Source of the DNA: Polyangiaceae bacterium
GTDB lineage: Bacteria; Myxococcota_A; Polyangia; Polyangiales; Polyangiaceae
Assembly: GCA_009780955.1 (NCBI GenBank)
Contig: WQZB01000005.1
Location: forward strand, 41,198-105,197
Length of the DNA stretch: 64,000 nt
Direction: 5' to 3'
Made by a program: the position numbers and the translations under genes. Positions within the stretch are counted from its first letter, which is position 1. The number at the start of each line of letters is the position of its first letter. The notes under the pieces were generated by a model. It had not been told where the DNA came from. It made no database searches and worked only from the letters and a program-made list of their open reading frames with translations. Positions 8,842 to 17,114 of the stretch are shown one piece after another.

Positions 8842-9744
8842 CTATGGGATATTAAGCGCTGGGTGGACAGCCCTTGCCAGCGTTGCGAGCCCATCGGCGA
8901 CGCGCGGTCCTGGCCTGAGCACACTCTCGTCGGTAATTGGCACGACGTGATCCTTTTCGACGGCGCGGACTTTGTTCCAACCTGGCGTGTCTTTGCCAAT
9001 GCGCGATTGACCGTGCGCTTCGGCGATGGCTGCGTTCACGATGACGTCGGGGTCGAGCGTGAGCACGCGCTCGACACCAAGGATTGGATAGGCGCCGCCT
9101 TCGGTGATCACGTTGTCGCCTCCCGCATGGCGGATCATTTCGTCGGCAAAGCTGCCTGGGCCTGCAACGCTGAGTGGCTCAAGACCAAAAACGAGCAGGA
9201 TACGCTTATGTGGTTCGCCCGCAACAGCGGCTTCAATGGCCGCCACGTGACGGTCGATTGCCATGGTGGTTCTACGCGCTTGTGCGCTGTGGCCAACCTT
9301 TTCTCCAAGCCCAAGGATCATCGCGTTGATTTGTGAAAATGTCTCGGTCTCTGGGAAATAGGTGTATAGGCCATGTTGTTCAAGATTGTCTTTGAGCGCC
9401 GAGCCGGCGGGGCCGCGCGCGCCCGTGACAAGATTCGGGCGGAGCGAAAGAATGGCCTCGAGATTCGGATCCACGAAGCCGCCAACCGAGGGCAATTTCA
9501 AAGCTTCTGCGGGCCAATCGCAATAGCGCGATCGACCCACCACGACGTTTCCCGCACCAATGACGAAAAGCGCCTCGGTGGTTGAAGGCGAAAGCGAAAC
9601 GACGCGATAGCGAGGCGATACGTCGGTTGCATCGGCGTCGCCAACACCGCCACCGCTCGCATGGCGGCAGGCTGCCAACAAGGCGGCCGCAATGGCCGCA
9701 ACAGCCATGAGCCACATCCCCCATTTGATAGATGGCATAGTCAA
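8842..9744 (-). CDS. btuF: BtuF-like ABC transporter substrate-binding lipoprotein
   Basis: Cobalamin or siderophore-type periplasmic binding protein of the helical-backbone class, 300 residues. The signal peptide ends in lipobox LLAAC (Cys at about 26). The N lobe has VVSLSPSTTEALFVIGAG and the typical LRPNLV segment; the C lobe has the metal-chelate binder pattern LTLDPDVIV. The gene begins 5 bp after the sigma-54 activator stop on the same strand and is likely co-transcribed with the two-component pair. No permease or ATPase gene follows. The ligand could be vitamin B12, haem or an iron chelate. Confidence 0.83.
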   Translation of the reverse strand: MTMPSIKWGMWLMAVAAIAAALLAACRHASGGGVGDADATDVSPRYRVVSLSPSTTEALFVIGAGNVVVGRSRYCDWPAEALKLPSVGGFVDPNLEAILSLRPNLVTGARGPAGSALKDNLEQHGLYTYFPETETFSQINAMILGLGEKVGHSAQARRTTMAIDRHVAAIEAAVAGEPHKRILLVFGLEPLSVAGPGSFADEMIRHAGGDNVITEGGAYPILGVERVLTLDPDVIVNAAIAEAHGQSRIGKDTPGWNKVRAVEKDHVVPITDESVLRPGPRVADGLATLARAVHPALNIP

Positions 9745-9748
9745 TCAA

Positions 9749-11128
9749 TTATCCGCGCTCTAATACGCCATATTTATGCAATTTCTCAATGAGCGCAGGC
9801 CGCGAGATCCCGAGTCTTCGCGCTGTTTCGCTTTGGTTTCTTTGCGCCCTATCGAACTCGGCAACAAGAATAGATCGCTCGAAGGCTTCGACACGTGCGC
9901 GTAGCGGCGCGCTTGGCCCCGGGTCGCCGCCGTGCCGCCGCGATTCGCTCGGCGGCGTTTGGTCGAGCGAACGCCAGAGCGCAAGACTCAGATGATTTTC
10001 GGAGGTAAGTGCAAGCAGCCGCGCAATTGTATTTTCGAGCTCGCGCACATTGCCAGGCCACGAATACTCCGTGAGCGCACCGACGAGCGCCGGGTCGAGG
10101 GTCACCTGCCCCATGCCGTAGCGATTCGCGTAGGTGCGCACGAAAGCATGAGCGAGGGGCGGAATGTCTTCGGGTCGTTCGCGCAGCGGCGGAACGCGAA
10201 TGGGCACGACATTGAGGCGATAATAAAGGTCTTCGCGAAATCGCCCTGCCTTTGCTTCAGCGGCCAAATCGCGGTTGGTTGCAGCGACGAGACGAACATC
10301 CACGTGTTCCGGGCGCCCGCCAACAGGTTGCACTTCGCCTGATTGAAGAGCACGAAGTACCTTGGCTTGTATCGGCATGGGCAGCTCGGCAATCTCGTCG
10401 ACAAAGAGCGTGCCTTTGCTCGCCTGCTGGAAATAGCCCGTGCGCGCTTGGTGCGCGCCCGTGAAAGCGCCCTTGGTGTGGCCAAAAAGCTCGGACTCGG
10501 CGAGCTCGCTCGGGATCGCGGCAGCATTGAAACGAACGAAAGGCTTGTCGGCGCGTCGTGAGTGCGCATGCAGCGTGGCCGCGAGGACATCTTTGCCAAC
10601 ACCGCTTTCGCCGGTAAGCAGCACGGTGACATCTTTCGGAGCGACGCGCACGACAAGGTCGAGAACGCGGCGGACCGCGGGGCTTTCGGCAACGATGGGC
10701 CGGCCGATGGCTGCCTCGGTTCGCAGGCGTGCGTTTTCCAGTTTGAGGTTGCGCTGATCGATGGCGCGCGTTACCGACAGGACGATTTCGTCGGGATCGA
10801 ACGGTTTCGGCACGTAATCGAACGCCCCGGCCTTCATGGCGGCAACGGCGACGCGCTCGGAGCCGTGTGCGGTCAACATAATCACAGGCACGCTTGGATC
10901 GTGGGCACGCAGAGTGGCAAGAACTTTCATGCCGTCAACGTCTGGCATGGCCAGATCGGTAAGAACCACGTCGGCACCACGGGCCTCAAAGGCTGCAATG
11001 CCACTCGCACCACCGCCAGCGCAGTCGACGTTGTAACCGACATCGCCAAGAACAGCGTCGAGCGTGAAGCGCATGGAAGGCTCGTCGTCGATGACGAGAA
11101 CACGTGCCATAGTTGCAGCTTTTATCAT
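9749..11128 (-). CDS. Sigma-54-dependent response regulator (NtrC family)
   Basis: A 459-residue transcription activator. The N-terminal receiver domain has the acidic pair in VIDDE and the phosphoacceptor D58 in VVLTDLAMP. The AAA+ domain has Walker A GESGVGKD, the sigma-54 contact loop GAFTGA, and FVDEIAELP as Walker B. A C-terminal Fis-type helix-turn-helix includes NQSETARRLGISRPAL. The start at 11128 overlaps the kinase stop as ATGA; ATG 11110 (MARVLVIDDE) is an equally good alternative. It should drive RpoN promoters in response to the adjacent kinase. Targets are unknown. Confidence 0.93.
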   Translation of the reverse strand: MIKAATMARVLVIDDEPSMRFTLDAVLGDVGYNVDCAGGGASGIAAFEARGADVVLTDLAMPDVDGMKVLATLRAHDPSVPVIMLTAHGSERVAVAAMKAGAFDYVPKPFDPDEIVLSVTRAIDQRNLKLENARLRTEAAIGRPIVAESPAVRRVLDLVVRVAPKDVTVLLTGESGVGKDVLAATLHAHSRRADKPFVRFNAAAIPSELAESELFGHTKGAFTGAHQARTGYFQQASKGTLFVDEIAELPMPIQAKVLRALQSGEVQPVGGRPEHVDVRLVAATNRDLAAEAKAGRFREDLYYRLNVVPIRVPPLRERPEDIPPLAHAFVRTYANRYGMGQVTLDPALVGALTEYSWPGNVRELENTIARLLALTSENHLSLALWRSLDQTPPSESRRHGGDPGPSAPLRARVEAFERSILVAEFDRAQRNQSETARRLGISRPALIEKLHKYGVLERG

Positions 11129-12585
11129 TCAGGCTGCGTGGATGGCGCTGCGATTGCGCCCGTGCTTGCAAGCATTGAGCGAGGGTTCGGCAGCTTCGCG
11201 AGGTTAGAATTCGACGCTTCGGCGTTCGCTGGGAGCAAGATCGTGGCGGTTGTGCCGCGCCCGCACTTACTTTCGAAGCAAAGCGATCCGCCGTGCTGCT
11301 CGATGATGCCGCGCGCGATGGCAATGCCGAGCCCCGAGCCGCCTTCTTTGGTTGTGAAATAGGGCTTGCGGATGCGGGCAAGGACTTCTGGAGCCATGCC
11401 CGCGCCGCGATCTTTCACTTGGATTTGCGCGGCGCCATCGGCGCAACTTTTGGCGACTTCGATGCTGACGTCGGAGCCTCCGGGTGAAGCCTGCATCGCG
11501 TTGAGCACGAGGTTCAAGATGGCTTGACGCAATTTTTTGTTGTCGGCAAAAATCATGAGCTCGCGCGAGCCGCGGACTTCGAGATTCACGCCAACGTCGG
11601 TTGCGCGCGTTTCGAGAAGAAGCACGAGCTCGCGCGCGATGTCGAACGGGCGAACCTCGGCGAGGTCGAGCTCGCCCAACCCACGCGAGAAAGAAAGAAA
11701 GCCTTCCACGATGCCTTGCAGGCGCTCGGCCTCGGCCGACACAATCGCGAGGCGCTCTTTGACTTTGGCGTCGGTTGCGTTGCGCGCAACATGGGTGGAA
11801 AGCCCCTTGATGGCTGCGAGCGGGTTTTTCACCTCGTGGGCGAGACGCGCGGCAATGCCTTCGAGGGCACGCGTGCGGCCTTCGCTTTCGTCGCAAAGCT
11901 CTTCGCGACGCACGGCCAGCTCGAGGCCAATGCGCTCGTAAGCACGCGTGACACCACGGCCGATTTTGAAACACGAAGCAGCTGCAACAAGGCCGCTAAT
12001 CAGCGAAAGCGCAACGTATTCGTCGCTTGCCCACTGCATTTGCGGTGCAAGCGGAGCAAAAAGCAAGACGAGCCTGGTGTGTGCGGCAAGGGCCATGATG
12101 CCGAGCCCGACAACGAAGCCGCCGAAGAGCAAAGGGCGCCGGTCGGCGAGTTCTGGATTCAACGCCGAGGTGAAAAGGATTGGAACGGTCATCAAAAGCA
12201 GCGGACTCGCGAGGCCCCCCGTGTTCGCAATGGAAACGAGGATTGCCACGAGCACCACAGCGAGCGCAATCGTTGTGCGCTCGCCGCGTCGTTTCTGTGC
12301 AATGGCCGCAACGACCATGCAAATCGTGTAAGCTACAAGCTGAATGACAACGCGCAGGCGTGGGGCGCCGCGCAAGGCAAGCACGCCAACCACGATGACT
12401 TGGAAAGGCAACATCATCACCAGGCGCTTGCGCGAGGTCACATCGAGCATTTCGGCGAAAACGCGTCTTCGCACCGCCAGAAAGCGCTCGTTGTGCTGCT
12501 CTTCTTGCGCCGAGAGGCTGTCGCGAACGCCACTCCCACCACGTGCGCGACTGTCGCGGCCTTCCATCATGTCTTTCAAAAGCAT
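11125..12585 (-). CDS. Membrane sensor histidine kinase
   Basis: Partner of the adjacent NtrC-type regulator. About six hydrophobic helices fill the first half with no sizeable periplasmic domain, so it may sense a membrane or intracellular cue. The kinase core follows: H-box LAHEVKNPLA, N-box LRQAILNLVLNAMQ, G1 DRGAGM and G2 GGSGLGIAIARGI. I chose ATG 12585 because CGAGG lies about 10 nt upstream; the frame is open from 12627. Translation is coupled to the regulator through ATGA at 11125-11128. Confidence 0.92.
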   Translation of the reverse strand: MLLKDMMEGRDSRARGGSGVRDSLSAQEEQHNERFLAVRRRVFAEMLDVTSRKRLVMMLPFQVIVVGVLALRGAPRLRVVIQLVAYTICMVVAAIAQKRRGERTTIALAVVLVAILVSIANTGGLASPLLLMTVPILFTSALNPELADRRPLLFGGFVVGLGIMALAAHTRLVLLFAPLAPQMQWASDEYVALSLISGLVAAASCFKIGRGVTRAYERIGLELAVRREELCDESEGRTRALEGIAARLAHEVKNPLAAIKGLSTHVARNATDAKVKERLAIVSAEAERLQGIVEGFLSFSRGLGELDLAEVRPFDIARELVLLLETRATDVGVNLEVRGSRELMIFADNKKLRQAILNLVLNAMQASPGGSDVSIEVAKSCADGAAQIQVKDRGAGMAPEVLARIRKPYFTTKEGGSGLGIAIARGIIEQHGGSLCFESKCGRGTTATILLPANAEASNSNLAKLPNPRSMLASTGAIAAPSTQPE

Positions 12586-12652
12586 ACCGCAGCAGCCTCG
12601 CTTGTTCGATGCCGCGCATGCAGCCACGTTTCAGGATTTGGCGTGGCGGCGT

Positions 12653-12778
12653 GAGGGGCACCCACAAGGGATGCCCCTACGAAGAATGCGTTTTGTTAGC
12701 GGTCGCGTGTAGGGGCGTATGGCCATACGCCCCTACGAACGGGTCTTGATGGCTGTAGGGGCGCAGCATGCTGCGCCC
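12653..12778. repeat. Family B palindrome array (three units)
   Basis: Units at 12653-12680 (CACCCACAAGGGATG core), 12709-12736 (GTATGGCCATAC core, a perfect GTAGGGGC palindrome) and 12755-12778 (CAGCATGCTG core). The spacer after the first unit is a diverged reverse-complement form of the linker in other arrays. The array lies between the kinase start and the protease and forms the protease C terminus. Confidence 0.9.
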
Positions 12779-13967
12779 GGCGAACCAAAGCACCTACAAC
12801 GAAGAGGAACCCAAGGCCTATGCGCGACCACGGCGGCTCGGTCGCGCCGACCGCGGCGAGCGAGCTGACGGCGACGGAGCATCCGGCGCTGCTGGGCGGA
12901 GTAGTAGGCGCTGCTACGCTCGGCGAGCTCGGCGCCGTGGTTGGAGTTGGCGTTGGCGCGGCCGGCGCCGGTGTGTTTGCCGCTACACCACTGTCTTCGG
13001 CAGCGCCCGCGTCGGGTGCGTCCGGGACTTGCGGCTCAGTAGCATCGCCGGTCCACGACGGCTCGGGGTAGAGCGTCCAGTTCTGCGAGGCTGTTTCGAC
13101 CGTGCTGACAACCATATCGCGAAAGGCATCGAGACGCGTGTAGATTGCACCTTCACACGCGGTCTTTGTGGTTTCTCCACGTGACAGAACGCCGAAGGAG
13201 ACGGCGCCTTGGCCGCCGTTCGCGGAAAAAGAGTTGTCGTCGAACGCGCTCGAGCCGCTGTCACCCGGGCATGCTCCGTCGCCACCGCCGAACTCGCTTG
13301 CGCTCATCGCCGCAGTGGGACACGAAACCGTGGCCGTTGGGCACTCGATGGGTATGCCTTGACGGATGTAACGCGTGCCCGCAGTGCCGGTACTTGGCGC
13401 CGTCATTCCGTAGCCAATGGCAGTGTATGTGCGGGCGTAGCGCGCGCTTGTCATGGGATACTCTACGCCCGGTGTGATGGGGGTTGCTTCGGAGGCGTCG
13501 ATCGTGTCGGCGAGCACCAGCAGCGCGATGTCGTTGCCGCAGACGTGGGTGTCACTCGGAGTGACGAAGCTATCGACCGCGTGCCACGTTGGGTTGCCCG
13601 AAAGCATTTGCGGCGACGTAGTAATCGCAAAGGCTTTGGCTTGCTGACTGCCGAAAGTGGGGCTTTGCGAGCAGTCGATGATTTCTGGTGATGTTTGAAC
13701 GCAGTGGCGTGCGGTGACAACGACGTTCGGCGCGATGAGTGCGCCCGAACACACGGCAGCACATGGCGGGTTATTGCCGCCCGTGGGACCGATGCACACA
13801 CCCACCGCAAACGAGTGCGTTGTGTCAACGGTGCCGCCTTGAATGGCCTGTTGGGCAAAAGAAAGCGGGCCATCATCAGCCACGGAAGCCGAGTTTTGCG
13901 AGCAGCTAGCAACAGCAAACGCGAAAACCGCGACTCCCGTGGACACGGGCAGCCAATCAAACCTCAT
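12696..13967 (-). CDS. Trypsin-like serine protease, lipoprotein with MYXO-CTERM-like tail
   Basis: Secreted S1-family protease of 423 residues. The signal peptide ends AVASC with a lipobox Cys at 22. The chymotrypsin-fold triad is H88 (VTARHC), D146 (CGNDIALL) and S237 (CPGDSGSS). A Pro/Ala/Thr linker leads to a C-terminal sorting-like segment: Gly-Cys, then a hydrophobic helix (IGLGFLFVVGALV) and RR, resembling MYXO-CTERM tails. After RR about 25 extra residues, including RRGVWPYAPT, are encoded by family B repeats, so the native stop seems to have been lost. It probably acts at the cell surface or outside. Confidence 0.88.
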   Translation of the reverse strand: MRFDWLPVSTGVAVFAFAVASCSQNSASVADDGPLSFAQQAIQGGTVDTTHSFAVGVCIGPTGGNNPPCAAVCSGALIAPNVVVTARHCVQTSPEIIDCSQSPTFGSQQAKAFAITTSPQMLSGNPTWHAVDSFVTPSDTHVCGNDIALLVLADTIDASEATPITPGVEYPMTSARYARTYTAIGYGMTAPSTGTAGTRYIRQGIPIECPTATVSCPTAAMSASEFGGGDGACPGDSGSSAFDDNSFSANGGQGAVSFGVLSRGETTKTACEGAIYTRLDAFRDMVVSTVETASQNWTLYPEPSWTGDATEPQVPDAPDAGAAEDSGVAANTPAPAAPTPTPTTAPSSPSVAAPTTPPSSAGCSVAVSSLAAVGATEPPWSRIGLGFLFVVGALVRRAQHAAPLQPSRPVRRGVWPYAPTRDR

Positions 13968-14317
13968 GACAAAAGCTCCAAGTTATCCAAGTGAAATTTG
14001 TACTCTAAGGTGCAGGACGATCGCGCCTGCAAAGCATACGTGACTAGCGTGACCGTCTTGTGCGACTGGAAAATTCTATGAATTCACATTTTAAAGAGCA
14101 ACGCGGGCACTAAGCCGCGCCAGGGCAGCCGCGGGACGTCGCGGGAGCACGCGTGACGCAGGCTCGCGCGCTGCTTTTTACTGCCCGGAGTCGATTACGA
14201 TTTTGCAATCGCTGTGAAGTTTGGCCTTACATGCCGCCTCCTAACCTGCTGAACTGCGCTGCCGCACCGACTCGCTGGTGCGACACATCATTCAACGGAC
14301 AACGGAGGACATGCGCA
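13968..14317. other. Intergenic region between divergent genes
   Basis: About 350 bp between the protease and the outer-membrane protein gene, and the likely site of both promoters. An AT-richer patch lies at about 14069-14097. The only firm signal is the ribosome-binding site GGAGGA at 14304-14309, eight bases before ATG 14318. I found no promoter hexamers with normal spacing. Confidence 0.5.
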
Positions 14318-15103
14318 ATGAGGACTGCTCTAACGTTAACGGCGGGTATCGCGGTGGTACTGCTCGCGCCTGCGGCTTTGGCTCAAGACCAGGGAGGGGC
14401 GGGCGCGCCGCCTCCACCACCACAAATGGCCCCTCCACCGCCCCCACCTGGGCACCATGCGCCTCCGCCTGCACCCAACGACGACGACAACGGCCCTTCA
14501 GACCACGAAAAGTACGCCGTCGGCCACTTGGCATTTGGCTACATGGGGTTCAGTGACGTCCCAATCTACCCTGCTACTGGCACCACTATCGGTACTGTCT
14601 CGGCTCCCGTTGCTGGCGTCCGTTATTGGTTCAACGAAAAGTTCGGGCTCGACGTGGGCATTGGCCTTTGGGAGCAAAGTAGCTCCAGCACCAACGGCAG
14701 TACGACGACAAGCAACCCAAGCCAGCTTGCCATTGCCTTGCACGGCGGCGTGCCAATTACTTTTTATCACCAGAAGCACTACAAGTTCCTTTTGGTTCCG
14801 GAGCTAAACATCGGCTTTGCGCATTCGAACGTGCCGGGAACTGGCGGTGCGGCCGACACTTCTCTCAACGGCTATGTCATCAATCTCGGCGCACGCGCCG
14901 GTGCCGAAATTCACTTTGGCTTTATTGGGATTCCGCAGCTCGCACTTCAGGCAGGTCTCGGTCTATACATAAACCAAGAACATGTATCGGCGTCCCAAAG
15001 TGGCGTCTCGGCTTCGGCGAATAGGTTCACGCTCTCCACAACGGCAAAAGGCAATCCGTGGGATATCTTTGCCGGCAGCATCTTCGCGCTTTATTATTTC
15101 TAG
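14318..15103 (+). CDS. Outer-membrane beta-barrel protein with proline-rich N terminus
   Basis: A 261-residue exported protein. The signal peptide ends at about ALAQ. A Pro-rich stretch (PPPPPQMAPPPPPP) and an acidic linker follow. Then alternating hydrophobic strands (HLAFGYMGF, GVRYWFNEKFGLDVGIGLW, YKFLLVPELNIGFAH) lead to a C-terminal aromatic residue (ALYYF), the usual signature for outer-membrane insertion. ATG 14318 is chosen because GGAGGA is correctly spaced; upstream GTG 14153 has no signal peptide. Specific function unknown. A family B array follows the stop. Confidence 0.8.
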   Translation: MRTALTLTAGIAVVLLAPAALAQDQGGAGAPPPPPQMAPPPPPPGHHAPPPAPNDDDNGPSDHEKYAVGHLAFGYMGFSDVPIYPATGTTIGTVSAPVAGVRYWFNEKFGLDVGIGLWEQSSSSTNGSTTTSNPSQLAIALHGGVPITFYHQKHYKFLLVPELNIGFAHSNVPGTGGAADTSLNGYVINLGARAGAEIHFGFIGIPQLALQAGLGLYINQEHVSASQSGVSASANRFTLSTTAKGNPWDIFAGSIFALYYF

Positions 15104-15118
15104 GCCGCGGTAGATCCT

Positions 15119-15205
15119 GAGGGCGCGATGAATCGCGCCCCTACAACCAAAAACGCATATCCGTAGGAGCACCCCTTGTGGGTGCCCTATGGGGCGGCCC
15201 CTACG
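15119..15205. repeat. Family B palindrome array
   Basis: Units at 15119-15144 (GCGATGAATCGC core, ending GCCCCTAC) and 15163-15189 (CACCCCTTGTGGGTG core), joined by a shortened linker (CAACCAAAAACGCATATC). A partial unit ending GCCCCTAC reaches 15205. Read on the minus strand, its GTAGGGGC supplies the TAG stop of mqnD (15201-15203). Confidence 0.87.
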
Positions 15206-16058
15206 GGGCTATTTCTACATACGCGCCGTCGGGCAAAAGCCCCGCGGCGCGTCCGCGTTTAAAAAGCTCGTCGAGTGCGCGGCGAACATCGTCGGGTGCA
15301 TCGAGCGTGTCGTCGTTCGCATACATCGCGAGGTAACGATCGAGCGACGAGGCGTCGAGGCCAACATCGGTGCGCGTTTCCTCGGCGAGCAGCGCGCGCG
15401 CCACTTCATCGCGGTGCTCGGCTGCCCAGCGAATCGATGATTGGCATACACGAGAAATCGTTTCGATGGATTCGGCGCCAAGGCTGCGCCGAATGGCATT
15501 GCCACCAAGAGGAAGTGGCAACCCACCCGTGGCATGCGCCCACGCCTCGCCAATGTCGGTGACTTTCACAGTGCCTTCGCGTTCGTAGAAAAGCCGGCCT
15601 TCGTGAATGAGCAGCGAAGCTTCGACCTTTCCACTTCGCAGCGATTCGAACGCCGCTGCATAAGGCGCAATGGGCACGACCACCGGCTCGAAATCGCCGA
15701 GTAGCAATCGCAAAACCAGATATGCCGTGGTTCGCATGCCAGGCACGCCAATGCGCTTGCCTTGCAGCGATGCGAGCGTGCGCGGCTCACGAGCCACGAG
15801 CACCGGGCCGTAGCCCCGCCCGACCGACATGCCGTGCGGCAGAAGCAAGTAGTTTTCCGAAATGCGTGCATATTGCGCAATCGACACGGCAATGACGTCG
15901 GCATCGCCGGATTCGGCGCGCTGGTTCAGCGTTTCGGTGTCGGCGCGCTCGGCGGTGAAGGTGAGGCCTTCGGTATTCACCTTGCCGTGAAGCAATGGCC
16001 AAAACATGAAAATGTCGTCGCTGTCGGGCGAAAATGCGAGCGCAATAGGGCTTTTCAC
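15201..16058 (-). CDS. mqnD: 1,4-dihydroxy-6-naphthoate synthase, MqnD
   Basis: A 285-residue enzyme of the futalosine route to menaquinone, which releases 1,4-dihydroxy-6-naphthoate from cyclic dehypoxanthine futalosine. The fold is that of a periplasmic binding protein, but there is no signal peptide. The N terminus (LAFSPDSDDIFMFWPL) is the family hallmark. Also seen are YGPVLVAREP, the GKRIGVPGMRTTAYLVL phosphate-loop-like segment and GLPLPLGGNAIRR. No other mqn gene is nearby. The stop codon TAG is inside a family B palindrome. Confidence 0.9.
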   Translation of the reverse strand: MKSPIALAFSPDSDDIFMFWPLLHGKVNTEGLTFTAERADTETLNQRAESGDADVIAVSIAQYARISENYLLLPHGMSVGRGYGPVLVAREPRTLASLQGKRIGVPGMRTTAYLVLRLLLGDFEPVVVPIAPYAAAFESLRSGKVEASLLIHEGRLFYEREGTVKVTDIGEAWAHATGGLPLPLGGNAIRRSLGAESIETISRVCQSSIRWAAEHRDEVARALLAEETRTDVGLDASSLDRYLAMYANDDTLDAPDDVRRALDELFKRGRAAGLLPDGAYVEIAP

Positions 16059-16081
16059 AACGCCGTCGTACCGCGGGACTA

Positions 16082-16140
16082 GACCGCTTTCAAGATCCCG
16101 AGGGCGCGATGAATCGCGCCTCTACAACCAACAAGCGGTC
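16082..16140. repeat. Chimeric A/B repeat: family A ends around a family B core
   Basis: A 59-bp unit starting GACCGCTTTCAAG and ending AAGCGGTC, as in family A. The interior is a family B palindrome (GGGCGCGATGAATCGCGCC followed by TCTAC) and CAACCAACA linker. Its right end supplies the TGA stop of the neighbouring diiron gene. Confidence 0.88.
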
Positions 16141-17011
16141 AAAGAGAGTCGACGATGACCTTTTCGCGATCCGCAGCGCGCTCAGCGGCCTCGATCGACA
16201 ACACATCGGCGTCGTGCATCAAATCCGAGCGATGTAACCCCACGGTTGCAAGGAGGGCACGCGATGGCGTAAGCCCAAGGTCGGGCGCGTGGACAAAGAG
16301 CTTGCCGAGTTGTTCGGCGTAGGCCCGAGCGAGCGTGCGGAAATCAATGTTGTCGAAGACCTTTGTACGGCGCCGGCTTGCCGCGGCCGATGCCATCAAG
16401 CTTGCCGTAAGCACATGATAAAGGCCCGCGAGACGAAGCTTGGCCACCCTGTCTTTGTGAGCAAGAATGCGACGAAGAAAGTGCGCATTGAGCGGCACGT
16501 GAAACGACTCGTCGCGCGTGAGAATGGTGAGCATTTGGCGGATTGCCGGATGCTGTTTCGCGGTGCGAAGGGCGATGCGATACGTGGTGGAGCCAATCGT
16601 TTCGAACATGAGATTCGTGAGCACAATGCTCTCGTGGCGCTTGGCTCGCGCGTAGAGGTGATAGAAAGTGCTCGTGGTTGGCCCCATAGGCCGAAGCTCG
16701 CCACCAAGGAACGGAAGGAACTTGGTGAGAAGCTCGCGGTGCCAGCCCTCTTCGTCGCCATAAAGGCGCAACGTCTCGGCGAACTCTGGATCGGCCTTTT
16801 CAACTTCCGAGGCAATTTCGTGCGCCTGGCGTAGCCCCGATTCTTCAGCACGAAAGGCTGCGTTGAAGAAGGCAATGGCGCCATTCTGTTCTTCGGAGCT
16901 TGCCCAGTTGATCGGCGTCGAGAGATCGAGCACTTCGTCGTACATGCGCTCGCGACGCTTTTTGAGAAGACCAAGCCAGTGTGCCGTTGGGAGATCGTTC
17001 GTGGTGGCCAT
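16139..17011 (-). CDS. Ferritin-like diiron protein
   Basis: A 290-residue helical protein with a plausible carboxylate-bridged diiron site. Candidate ligands are the glutamates in RAEESG, DEEGWH (ExxH), the glutamate in LMFETIGS, and DESFH (ExxH), in the order expected for a four-helix ferritin-like or AurF-type oxidase. No transit signal is seen. I chose ATG 17011 (MATTNDLPTAHW); the frame is open from 17062. It could be an oxygenase or oxidase acting on a small molecule or lipid; the substrate is unknown. Its TGA stop is completed by the chimeric repeat end. Confidence 0.75.
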   Translation of the reverse strand: MATTNDLPTAHWLGLLKKRRERMYDEVLDLSTPINWASSEEQNGAIAFFNAAFRAEESGLRQAHEIASEVEKADPEFAETLRLYGDEEGWHRELLTKFLPFLGGELRPMGPTTSTFYHLYARAKRHESIVLTNLMFETIGSTTYRIALRTAKQHPAIRQMLTILTRDESFHVPLNAHFLRRILAHKDRVAKLRLAGLYHVLTASLMASAAASRRRTKVFDNIDFRTLARAYAEQLGKLFVHAPDLGLTPSRALLATVGLHRSDLMHDADVLSIEAAERAADREKVIVDSL

Positions 17012-17114
17012 AGCGCAGGTGACGCCTAGCACGTCTTCTTGGCAAGATCTCTTGTCAACCACATAAAAAAAAGAACCACGATGAACGGCTTCGGTGTTTT
17101 AGAATCTTTCTTTT

